A stretch of 60,842 nucleotides of DNA from Candidatus Flavonifractor merdavium (lineage in GTDB: Bacteria; Bacillota; Clostridia; Oscillospirales; Oscillospiraceae), in contig DWXF01000043.1 of assembly GCA_019119335.1 (NCBI GenBank), positions 1 through 60,842 on the forward strand. Reading direction: 5' to 3'. The notes beneath the pieces are model-generated. The model ran no database searches and had not been told where the DNA came from. It saw nothing but the letters and a program-made list of their open reading frames with translations. The number at the start of each line of letters is the position of its first letter. Within the stretch, counting starts at the first letter, position 1. The translations under genes were made by a program, and so were the position numbers. Positions 34,778 through 42,712 of the stretch are shown in pieces.

Positions 34778-36031
34778 TGTGCTTTTGGGCAGCAGAACGG
34801 TAAAAACAGTGCCGCTCTCCACGGCGCTGGAGACAGAGATCCTGCCGCGGTGGTGTTCCACGATGGCTTTGGCAATGGCCAGGCCCAAACCATAACCGCC
34901 CTGTGCCCGGTTCCGGGCGGCATCCGCCCGGTAAAACCGCTCGAACAGGTGAGGCAGGTGCTCCGGCGGAATGGGTGCGCCGGTGTTGCGGACGGTAAGG
35001 CGCAGTTTGTCCTGCTGCCGGGTCAGGGTGAGGCTGACGGCTCCCTCCGCGTCGGCATATTTGACGCCGTTGTCCAGCAGGATCCGCACCAGACGGCGGA
35101 GCTGGGCCTCATCCCCTGTCAGTATCAAGCCGGGGTCCACCTGGGCGTCCAGGCGGACCCCAGCTTCAAAGGCCACAGGCTCAAACGGAAGCAGGCAGCC
35201 CTGGACCAGCTCGCTCAGATCCACCTGGGCAGTCTGAAATTCCTGCCGGGCGGCATCCGACTTGGCCAGAAAGAGCAGGTCCTCCACCAGACCTTTCATC
35301 TGGCGGGCCTCCTCCTGGGTATATTCCAGCCATTTGGATTGGGCAGACACGGTGTCCGACGGATGGGCGAGCACAATGCCGGTATTGGCCAGGATGACGG
35401 TAAGGGGAGTTTTCAGTTCATGGGAGGCGTCCGCCACAAACTGCCGCTGCTGCTTCCAGGCCGTCTCCACCGGCCGCAGAGCCAGGGAGGAGAGGAAGAG
35501 CCCCACAAAGAAGAAGGCGGCCATGGCCAGCGCCCAGACCAGCAGACAGTTCAGGATCAGGGTGCGCAGGGAGCTGCTCTCCCAGCTCTGGTCGGCAAAC
35601 GCCACCCGTACCGTGCCGTCCGGCCGGGTTTCCAACTGGAACCGCAGATTCAGCCTGCGCAAAATGCCGCTGTCTTCGCCGCTTGCCAGGGCTTCCGCCG
35701 CCGCCAGCTCTGCCGTCTCCCGGGAGACCTCCACCTGACCTCCGTCATTGATGCTGGTGACGACGCCGTCCTCCACGGTAACCACAAAAACCGGAACCAT
35801 GGTAAACCGGCTGCCCTCATCTGACGGGTTGTGGTCGGGAGGGGGAGCGCCGATCTCAAACCGGGGATTCTCGTCCTCCCGCCAACTGAGGGCCATACGC
35901 ATAGCCGCCTGGCTCTGGTCGGCGTACCGCCGGGCATTGGAGGCCACCAACAGGACAAAGACAACAGTCAGCACCACGCCAACCAGCAGGAGATTGATCA
36001 GGATAAACTTCCGGCGCAGCCGTCGAATCAT
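34775..36031 (-). CDS. Sensor histidine kinase
   Basis: 418 aa. TM1 about residues 9-30, a ~125-residue extracytoplasmic domain, TM2 about 157-184, then a kinase core: H-box FVADASHELKTPLTVILAN (His 204), N-box LLDNGVKYADAEG, G-boxes QGGYGLGLAIAKAIVEHHRG. It is similar to envelope-stress or peptide-sensing kinases of Firmicutes. Its ATG (36031) forms ATGA with the stop of the repaired response-regulator frame, so the pair were built as coupled genes. The signal sensed is unknown. Confidence 0.93.
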   Translation of the reverse strand: MIRRLRRKFILINLLLVGVVLTVVFVLLVASNARRYADQSQAAMRMALSWREDENPRFEIGAPPPDHNPSDEGSRFTMVPVFVVTVEDGVVTSINDGGQVEVSRETAELAAAEALASGEDSGILRRLNLRFQLETRPDGTVRVAFADQSWESSSLRTLILNCLLVWALAMAAFFFVGLFLSSLALRPVETAWKQQRQFVADASHELKTPLTVILANTGIVLAHPSDTVSAQSKWLEYTQEEARQMKGLVEDLLFLAKSDAARQEFQTAQVDLSELVQGCLLPFEPVAFEAGVRLDAQVDPGLILTGDEAQLRRLVRILLDNGVKYADAEGAVSLTLTRQQDKLRLTVRNTGAPIPPEHLPHLFERFYRADAARNRAQGGYGLGLAIAKAIVEHHRGRISVSSAVESGTVFTVLLPKST

Positions 36032-36704
36032 TCAGCCGGCACCTCCAGATAGTAGCCCACCTTGCGTACGGTACCGATGGCAACACAGGAGGAGAGAAAG
36101 GTCAGCTTTTTCCGAAGGAAGGAGATATAGACCTCCACATTGTTATCCTCAGCGTCAGACTCCAGACCCCAGACCCTGGAAATGATGTCCTCCTTGGGTA
36201 CACGGAGCGGGAGTGCTGCATCAGCAGGCGGAGAATGTCAAATTCCTTAAAACCCAGGCGCACAGACTTGGCGCCGCAGCGCAGGCAGCGGGTGGAGAGC
36301 TCCAGGGTCAGGTCTCCGGCGGTGAGTTGCTCGCCGATTACCTCGCCCTGCCGACGGGTCAGGGCCCGCACCCGGGCCAGCAGTTCCCCGATATCAAAGG
36401 GCTTGGTCATGTAGTCGTCCGCCCCGTGGTCCAGGCCGGCAATTTTGTCAGGCATCTCATCCCGGGCGGTGAGCATGAGGATGGGCGTGGATATGTGGGC
36501 GCACCGCAGCCGCCGGGCCACCTCAAAGCCGTCCACCTTGGGCAGCATCACATCCAGAATAATGGCATCGTACTGCCCTGTCAGGGTGTAGTCTAACCCA
36601 TCCGCGCCATCGTATACCAGATCGGCCAGATACCGCTGTTCCGCCATAATCTGCCCCAGCGCCTCCGCCAGGCGCTGCTCGTCCTCCACAATCAAGATCC
36701 GCAT
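36028..36704 (-). pseudogene. OmpR/PhoB-family response regulator with a 1-nt frameshift
   Basis: The frame from ATG 36704 gives a normal receiver domain (ILIVEDEQRLAEALGQIM, IILDVMLPKVDGFE with phosphoacceptor Asp, TKPFDIGELLARV) and the start of a winged-helix output domain, then breaks at residue 168 and stops at 36102 with 32 aberrant residues. Inserting one base at about 36200/36201 (GTG-TAC becomes GTG-GTA-CCC) restores PKEDIISRVWGLESDAEDNN, NVEVYISFLRKKL and GTVRKVGYYLEV, ending at 36028 in an ATGA overlap with the kinase; the repaired protein is 225 aa. As read, the recognition helix is lost. It may be a true mutation or a base-calling error. Confidence 0.88.
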
Positions 36705-36734
36705 ACGACTATTCCTTTCCTTGGTGTTTGCATC

Positions 36735-36767
36735 ATCATACCTCTGAAAACTGAAATTTGCCTGAAG
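36735..36767 (-). promoter_or_regulatory. Direct-repeat operator and -10 of the two-component genes
   Basis: Minus strand CTTCAG-N5-TTTCAG (36767-36751), 10 nt, then -10 TATGAT (36740-36735). A further TTTCAG lies at 36749-36744. The 17-nt element matches the one at 36832-36848 at 14 of 17 bases and has the same distance to -10. Confidence 0.65.
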
Positions 36768-36831
36768 AAAATCATAGCGCAGATGGAAGAAAAAAGGATT
36801 TACAGAGTGTTAACAATTTATGGTTTCCTTT

Positions 36832-36864
36832 TTTCAGGGTAATTTCAGCTTGCGGCACTATACT
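36832..36864 (+). promoter_or_regulatory. Direct-repeat operator and -10 of the exporter operon
   Basis: TTTCAG-N5-TTTCAG (36832-36848), 10 nt, then -10 TATACT (36859-36864), with no good -35. The 11-nt repeat period and position over the -35 fit a PhoB/VanR-type activator. Confidence 0.7.
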
Positions 36865-36900
36865 GTCCCGGAAACCGGAACAGAATGGGAGGATGCATAC

Positions 36901-38694
36901 ATGCAGCTCATTGCGGTAAAAAAGGGAAAACTGGCCCCGGAAATTCAGACACCACCGGCTCCAGATAAGCCACGGAGAAAGATATCGCCCAAGCGGCTGA
37001 TCCTGTTGGCGGTGGTGGTTGCGGCGGTGGCCGGAGGCGCGGCGGGTATCGGGCAGCTGTTCTTTTCTCAGGAGGAACGGACAGCTCTGACAGAGCGGAC
37101 CACCTACGGCAGTCTCGCCACCACCATTGAGGGGACGGGAACCACCGTGCCGGCGGACAGCGTGACCTACACCGCCGCCTCGGACAGCGAAATCACCGGC
37201 GTCTATGTTTCGGCCGGAGATACGGTGGAGGCGGGCCAACTGCTATATACTCAGGATTCCACCGAGCTGGATGAACAGATCGAGACCTACCAGGACGAGA
37301 TTACCGAATTGGAGAACACTCTGTCCGACGCCCAAAGCCAGCTGGCCGAGCTGAACGAAAGCATGGCGGCTCTGTCGGTCACCGCGCCTTTTTCCGGGCG
37401 GATCACCGATGTGACCGCAGAGGTGGGAGACAGTGTAAACGCGGGAACCAGGCTGGCCACCCTGGTGGATGACAGCCAGATGACCCTGACCCAGTATTTC
37501 AGCTACGCCTATGAGGATCAGGTCCATGTGGGTATGGAGGCAGGCATTTCCGTGGCCAGCCTGATGCGCACCTTTGAGGGGACCGTAACGGAGATCAAAA
37601 AGGTGGACCGGGTTACCACAGAGGGTACCCGCTGCTTCGCGGTGACCGTGACCGTGGAAAATCCCGGCGCGCTTACCGAAGGAATGAGCGGCGCGGGCTA
37701 CCTGGTGGCCGACTCCGGAGAGAAGCTTTATCCAGCGGTGGAGGGGACCCTGGAGTACTACGCCAGCAAAGACATTGTGGCGGAGGTGGGCGGGGAGCTG
37801 ACCGCTGTCAATATCTCTGACTACGAATCGGTATCCAAAGGCACGCTGCTCTTTTCCGTGGACGGCTCGGACCTGAAGAAGCAGGTGGAGTCGGTGGAAC
37901 GGAGCATTACCCAGACCCAGGACAAAATTACCCAGACCCAGGAGAAGATCACCCAGACTGAGGAGCAGCGGGCGGACTATAACGTGACCGCGGAGATTTC
38001 CGGCAAGGTGATTATGGTGGGGCTGCAGGAGGGGGAGAGCCCTCGCCAGGCGGGGCAGACCGCCGTTACCCTGTATAATATGGACTCCATGACCATCACC
38101 GCCAACATTGACGAGCTGGACATAGACAACATCACCATGGGTATGGAGGTTGACGTTACCCAGACCGGGGCGGAGACCGACACCCACTATACCGGCACGG
38201 TAACGGCCATCAGCTACGAGGCCACCAATACCAACGGCGTGGCCTATTTCCCCATCACCATCACTATCCCCAGCAATGGAGCGCTCTCCGCCGGCGTCAA
38301 CGTGTCCTACACCATTACCGTGGGAGACGAGTCTGAAGGGGTGCTGGCCCCCATCGCCGCCCTCCAGAGTACCACAGAGGGCGTCTGCCTGTTCGTCAAG
38401 GCGGACAGCCGGCCGGACAACGCGGTGGATCTGGAGGATGGCGTGGTGCCGGACGGATTTTACGCCGTTCCGGTGGAGACTGGTGTATCCAACAGTCAGT
38501 ATGTCCGCATTCTCTCCGGTGTGGAGGAGGATGTGGAGGTCTTTACCCGCTATCAGCAGGCCGCGCCCTCCGGCGGAGATACCACCAGTCAGGGAGAGAG
38601 CGGACAGGAAATAGAAGGCATGCCTGATTTCTCCGGCGGGGGCGGAATGCCCGGCGGCATACAGGGCGGTATGGGCGGCGGGCCCATGGGTTAA
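36901..38694 (+). CDS. Membrane-fusion adaptor (HlyD/MacA family) with duplicated barrel module
   Basis: 597 aa from ATG 36901 (GGGAGG 9 nt upstream). A short cytoplasmic start, one TM helix (about 35-60: LILLAVVVAAVAGGAAG), then two lipoyl-like/barrel-sandwich units, each split by a coiled-coil hairpin: first around ITGVYVSAGDTVEAGQLLY and FSGRITDVTAEVGDSV, second around LTAVNISDYESVSKGTLLFS and ISGKVIMVGLQEGESPR. The second hairpin has ITQTQDK/ITQTQEK/ITQTEEQ repeats. A beta-barrel part (ITANIDELDIDNITMGMEVD) and a Gly/Met-rich tail (GGGGMPGGIQGGMGGG) end it. It should couple the following ABC transporter to substrate outside the membrane. Confidence 0.9.
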   Translation: MQLIAVKKGKLAPEIQTPPAPDKPRRKISPKRLILLAVVVAAVAGGAAGIGQLFFSQEERTALTERTTYGSLATTIEGTGTTVPADSVTYTAASDSEITGVYVSAGDTVEAGQLLYTQDSTELDEQIETYQDEITELENTLSDAQSQLAELNESMAALSVTAPFSGRITDVTAEVGDSVNAGTRLATLVDDSQMTLTQYFSYAYEDQVHVGMEAGISVASLMRTFEGTVTEIKKVDRVTTEGTRCFAVTVTVENPGALTEGMSGAGYLVADSGEKLYPAVEGTLEYYASKDIVAEVGGELTAVNISDYESVSKGTLLFSVDGSDLKKQVESVERSITQTQDKITQTQEKITQTEEQRADYNVTAEISGKVIMVGLQEGESPRQAGQTAVTLYNMDSMTITANIDELDIDNITMGMEVDVTQTGAETDTHYTGTVTAISYEATNTNGVAYFPITITIPSNGALSAGVNVSYTITVGDESEGVLAPIAALQSTTEGVCLFVKADSRPDNAVDLEDGVVPDGFYAVPVETGVSNSQYVRILSGVEEDVEVFTRYQQAAPSGGDTTSQGESGQEIEGMPDFSGGGGMPGGIQGGMGGGPMG

Positions 38695-38706
38695 AGGAGG
38701 CGCAAG

Positions 38707-39435
38707 ATGAGTCTGATCCGACTGGACAATGTCTATAAAATTTATGCGCAGGGACAGGAGAACCAGGTCAACGCCCTGGACGGGGTGACGCTGGAAATTC
38801 AGCGGGGGGAGTTTGTGGACATCATCGGCACCTCCGGTTCCGGCAAGTCCACCATGATGAATATTCTGGGCTGTCTGGACGTGCCCACCTCCGGGGCGTA
38901 TTACCTGGACGGTACCCCCATCAGCGGTCGGAGCCGCCGGGAGCTGGAGCTGATCCGCTCCCGCAAGATTGCCTTTATCTTCCAGGGCTACAACCTGATC
39001 CCCTCGCTGAACGTGTGGCAGAATGTGGCCCTGCCCATGCTGTACCAGAAAATTCCCCTGGTCCAGCGGCGGGCCCGGGCGCTGGAGGCCCTGGAGCGGG
39101 TGGATATTGCCGCCAAGGCCAACAGCCGCCCCGGCCAGCTCTCCGGCGGGCAGCAGCAGCGGGTGGCCATTGCCCGGGCCATTGCCGCCCGCTCGCCCAT
39201 CCTCATGGCCGACGAGCCCACCGGCGCGCTGGACTCCAAAACCGGCGCCCAGGTGCTGGCGCTGATGCGGGAGATGAACCGGGAGGGTACTACCGTGATC
39301 CTCATTACCCACGATAACGGCATCGCTGCCCAGGCCGACCGCACCGTGCGGGTGATGGACGGAAAAATTGTCCATGACAGCCTGTGGGACGGCGTGCTGG
39401 TGGACCTGCCCGTGTCCCGGGCGGTGGCGCCGTGA
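38707..39435 (+). CDS. ABC transporter ATP-binding protein (MacB/LolD type)
   Basis: 242 aa. Walker A GTSGSGKSTMMNILG near residue 40, Q-loop FIFQGYNLIPSLNVW, signature LSGGQQQRVAIARAIA, Walker [14 protein letters not shown]-loop LITHD. The sequence pattern (NILGCLDVPTSG, EPTGALDSKTGAQV) is that of MacB-like exporters' ATPases. 12 nt after the adaptor and overlapping the permease start as GTGA, so all three form one unit. Confidence 0.95.
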   Translation: MSLIRLDNVYKIYAQGQENQVNALDGVTLEIQRGEFVDIIGTSGSGKSTMMNILGCLDVPTSGAYYLDGTPISGRSRRELELIRSRKIAFIFQGYNLIPSLNVWQNVALPMLYQKIPLVQRRARALEALERVDIAAKANSRPGQLSGGQQQRVAIARAIAARSPILMADEPTGALDSKTGAQVLALMREMNREGTTVILITHDNGIAAQADRTVRVMDGKIVHDSLWDGVLVDLPVSRAVAP

Positions 39436-40613
39436 ACGCAGTGCGGATGGCTCTGGATTCCATCGGGGACAAGAAGGGCCGGTCCTTTCTCACCATGCTG
39501 GGTATCATCATCGGTGTGACGGCGGTGCTGGTGCTGGTGGCCCTGGTGTCGGGATACAACGCGGATATTACCGCCTACTATGAAAAGCTGGGTGTCAACA
39601 AGGTCAACGTCACTGTCAGCTGGTACGACACCAGCCGGTCGGTGGATGTGATGGACGCTTTGTATGACTACGGCAATCAGGAGCTGTCCGATATGGTGGA
39701 GGGGGTGAGTCCCGACCTGTCCACCTCGCTGCCCATCAAGCGCCGAACAACCACCCTGGACAGCGGCAGCGTGTACTTTGGCAGCGACCAGTACGCCGCC
39801 TGCAACAACTACACGCTGGAGAAGGGCCGGGATATCAATGCCTTTGATATCCAGCAGCGCAACATGGTGTGCGTGCTGGGCTCCTATGTGGCGGACAGTC
39901 TGTTCCAGTATGCCGACCCCATCGGAGAGACTGTGTACATTGGCGGCAACCCCTTCACCGTGGTGGGGACTTACTACCAGAAGGACGGGGGCACAGAGGG
40001 CTCGATGGACGATATGGCGGTGATCCCCTACTCTCTGAACCGGGCCATTTTAGAGAGCGATTACCTTACCTCCTTTACGGTGAAGGTGGATACCTCTGAC
40101 CATATGGACGCGGTCATGACCAGTCTGGAGGTGTTTCTGGCGGACGCGATTCCTTCCACCGTGGGGGAGTATGAGCTGGAGAACGGCAATTCTGCCATGA
40201 CCGAATCTACTGAGGAGACCACCTCCATGAGCGTGGTGCTGGGAGGTATCGCCGGAATTGCGCTGCTGGTGGGCGGTATCGGCATTATGAATATCATGCT
40301 GGTCACCGTCACCGAACGTACCCGGGAAATCGGCATCAAAAAGTCCATCGGTGCGCCCCGTGGAGAGATCGTGGGCCAGTTTCTGGTAGAGGCCGCCATT
40401 CTCAGCGGGATGGGGGGCGTGATCGGGATCCTGCTGGGCTTTGGCCTGAGCCTGGTGCTGGGTAAGGCCATGTATGATTTGATTTTGCTGCCGGGCGGAT
40501 TGGTGACGGCGGGAGCGTTCCTGTTCTCGGTGGTCATCGGCATTGTGTTCGGCATTTATCCGGCGCTGAAGGCGTCCAACCTTCAGCCGGTGGACGCCCT
40601 GCGGGCAGATTGA
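39432..40613 (+). CDS. ABC transporter permease (MacB/FtsX family)
   Basis: 393 aa from GTG 39432, overlapping the ATPase stop by 4 nt. Four TM helices: one N-terminal (FLTMLGIIIGVTAVLVLVAL), then a ~200-residue periplasm-equivalent domain, then three C-terminal ones (VVLGGIAGIALLVGGIGIMN; GGVIGILLGFGLSLVLG; GAFLFSVVIGIVFGIYPAL). Family motif VTERTREIGIKKSIGAPRGEI is present. It works with the adaptor and ATPase as a mechanotransmission-type exporter. Confidence 0.94.
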   Translation: MNAVRMALDSIGDKKGRSFLTMLGIIIGVTAVLVLVALVSGYNADITAYYEKLGVNKVNVTVSWYDTSRSVDVMDALYDYGNQELSDMVEGVSPDLSTSLPIKRRTTTLDSGSVYFGSDQYAACNNYTLEKGRDINAFDIQQRNMVCVLGSYVADSLFQYADPIGETVYIGGNPFTVVGTYYQKDGGTEGSMDDMAVIPYSLNRAILESDYLTSFTVKVDTSDHMDAVMTSLEVFLADAIPSTVGEYELENGNSAMTESTEETTSMSVVLGGIAGIALLVGGIGIMNIMLVTVTERTREIGIKKSIGAPRGEIVGQFLVEAAILSGMGGVIGILLGFGLSLVLGKAMYDLILLPGGLVTAGAFLFSVVIGIVFGIYPALKASNLQPVDALRAD

Positions 40614-40633
40614 CAGAAGGAGGAGCGATTTCA

Positions 40634-42667
40634 TTGAAGCGAAAAGTTCTTGCCCTGCTGACGGCGGGCGGGCTGTGCCTGACTCTGGCGGCCCTGCCCG
40701 CCCCGGCGGAGGCCTTAACCGATGTCAGCGGGGACACCGCTTTGGCGGTGGAGGTGCTGACCAGCCTGGGGATTGTCTCCGGCTACGCCGACGGCGCCTA
40801 CCATCCGGAGGACGGCCTGACCCGGGCCCAGTTCTGCAAGCTGGCGGTGCTGGCGGAGGGACATGGGGATCAGGTGAGCGGCAGCGCTTACCGCACCCTC
40901 TTTTCCGATGTGGCTGGAAGCCATTGGGCCGCGCCCTATATCAACCTGGCCTACGAGGAGGGGCTGGTCTCCGGCTACGGAGACGGCTCCTTTGGCCCGG
41001 ACGACCCGGTCACGGTGGGTCAGGCGGTCACGGTGGCGCTCCATCTGCTGGGCTACACCACGGAGGATGTGGGGCCTTTCTGGCCGGAGGACTACATGAG
41101 CCTTGGGGAGAAGCTGGGCCTGCTGGACGGGATCTCCGCCAATGCTTCCCACGCCCTCACCCGGGGCGAGGCGGCGTTGCTGCTATACAGTATGCTATCC
41201 ATGCATGACCGGGACGGGGGCGACTATATTGATAAGCTGTGCGCCTCCAAGGTCGCCGATGCAGTCCTGCTGGACGTGGATGCAGAGGGTGAGGACGGGA
41301 CCGGCGGACTGGTGCAGGTGTGTACCACCCAGGGCGTGAGCTATTACCAGTCCGCCCAGGACCTGCCGGAAACGCTGGAGGGCAGCCGGGGGACCCTGCT
41401 GCTGGATCAGGCGGGAGAGACCGCCGGTTTTCTCCCGGATGGTACCATCAGCCGCACACTGACGCTGGCGGAGGTAGATGCCAACGGGGTTACTGATACT
41501 TCCGGCGGGTTTTACAGTGTTTCCAACTCCGCCAATGTGCTGCTGGACGATACGCTGGCGGCATACAGTGTCTGCTGGTATGATCTGGACGGCCGGGACA
41601 CCGTTACGCTTTACTATAACGAAAAGGGTGTGGTGGACCTGGTGACCGCCTCTCAGGTGACAGCCTACGAGGGAGTTTTGCTCAGCGGCTACTATGAGGA
41701 TGCCAGCCCCAACGCCACGTCCCCCGACACCATCACGCTTCTGGGGCTCCAGCTGGCGGTGGCGGACAGCGGCCGGAGCAGCCTGAGCCAGTTTGAGGTG
41801 GGAGACCGGATCACCGTCACCCTCAATGGGGAGGGGGAAGTGGTATCCGCGGTGTCTTACAGTGAGCGGCAGGCCGACCTCTATGGAATGCTGCAAAACG
41901 GACAGGTGACGCTGACCTGTGGCCTGACGGTAAAGGGGGCCCTTACCGGCAGCGGGGAGGAGGGAGACCTGGTAAGGGTCGTCTCCACCGGTATGGGAAC
42001 GCTCTCGGCCTCTCCGGCGGAAAAGACGGTCTCGCTCTCTCTGGATCTGACCCGAAATACTCTGGGCAGCATCCCGCTGGCGGAGGATGTAGCGGTCTAC
42101 GAGCGGGTGAAGGACAGCCCGGCGGTGGAGATCGACCTGGAGGACATCCTGGTCAGCACAGTCTCCGCTTCCCACATTGATTTTTACGCCACCAACGACC
42201 AGGGAGAGGTAAATCTCCTCCTGCTGGACGATGTGGCCGACAACGCCTATACCTATGGCAAGATTTATAGCTGGAGCGAAACTGTGGGTCAGACGGAGGA
42301 GGATTCTTACACGGTAAGAAAGGTGTCTCTTTCCAACAGCAGCGGAACGAGCCAGGAGTATACCGCCATCCTCTCGGTGACAGGCGGAACCATGGGCGGC
42401 ATTGCGGCAAATGCGGAGGGAACCGTGGTGGGTACCGCCGAACTGACAACGGTGCGGCAGGTGTCCCGCACCGACTTCGACGGCCAGGAGGCCGTGGTGG
42501 CCGACGGAGTGCAGATTCCCGTCAGCAACCAGGTGGAAGTGTACAACTCGGACACCGGGAACTGGATCACGCTGGCTCAGGCCAAGGCCTACACCGATAC
42601 CTTTACCATCTATTACAGCGGTACGCTGGGGGTGGATGCGGTGGTGCGCGTCATTGTAACCCAATAA
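40634..42667 (+). CDS. Secreted S-layer homology domain protein
   Basis: 677 aa from TTG 40634 (AGGAGG 9 nt upstream). Signal peptide KRKVLALLTAGGLCLTLAAL with cleavage near AEA-LT, then three SLH repeats (LTSLGIVSGYADGAYHPEDG; FSDVAGSHWAAPYINLAYEE; LGEKLGLLDGISANASHALT) up to about residue 190. The remaining ~480 residues are beta-rich, Asp/Gly/Ser/Thr-rich, with no family I recognise. Only 20 nt separate it from the MacB-type permease, so it is the fourth gene of that operon. It should be bound to the cell wall by its SLH part. Confidence 0.9.
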   Translation: MKRKVLALLTAGGLCLTLAALPAPAEALTDVSGDTALAVEVLTSLGIVSGYADGAYHPEDGLTRAQFCKLAVLAEGHGDQVSGSAYRTLFSDVAGSHWAAPYINLAYEEGLVSGYGDGSFGPDDPVTVGQAVTVALHLLGYTTEDVGPFWPEDYMSLGEKLGLLDGISANASHALTRGEAALLLYSMLSMHDRDGGDYIDKLCASKVADAVLLDVDAEGEDGTGGLVQVCTTQGVSYYQSAQDLPETLEGSRGTLLLDQAGETAGFLPDGTISRTLTLAEVDANGVTDTSGGFYSVSNSANVLLDDTLAAYSVCWYDLDGRDTVTLYYNEKGVVDLVTASQVTAYEGVLLSGYYEDASPNATSPDTITLLGLQLAVADSGRSSLSQFEVGDRITVTLNGEGEVVSAVSYSERQADLYGMLQNGQVTLTCGLTVKGALTGSGEEGDLVRVVSTGMGTLSASPAEKTVSLSLDLTRNTLGSIPLAEDVAVYERVKDSPAVEIDLEDILVSTVSASHIDFYATNDQGEVNLLLLDDVADNAYTYGKIYSWSETVGQTEEDSYTVRKVSLSNSSGTSQEYTAILSVTGGTMGGIAANAEGTVVGTAELTTVRQVSRTDFDGQEAVVADGVQIPVSNQVEVYNSDTGNWITLAQAKAYTDTFTIYYSGTLGVDAVVRVIVTQ

Positions 42668-42709
42668 AAAACATGGGACGCAGGCTGGCTGCCTGTGTCC
42701 CATGTTTTG
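42667..42709. terminator. Bidirectional terminator between the two exporter operons
   Basis: Stem AACATGGGAC.CAGG/CCTG.GTCCCATGTT with short loop and T/A tails on both strands. Confidence 0.85.
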
Positions 42710-42712
42710 CTG

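Noticed and set aside
36190-36210. Programmed -1 frameshift in the response regulator
   Set aside because: There is no standard slippery heptamer or evident pseudoknot, and OmpR-type regulators are not known to use one; a deletion or sequencing error is simpler.
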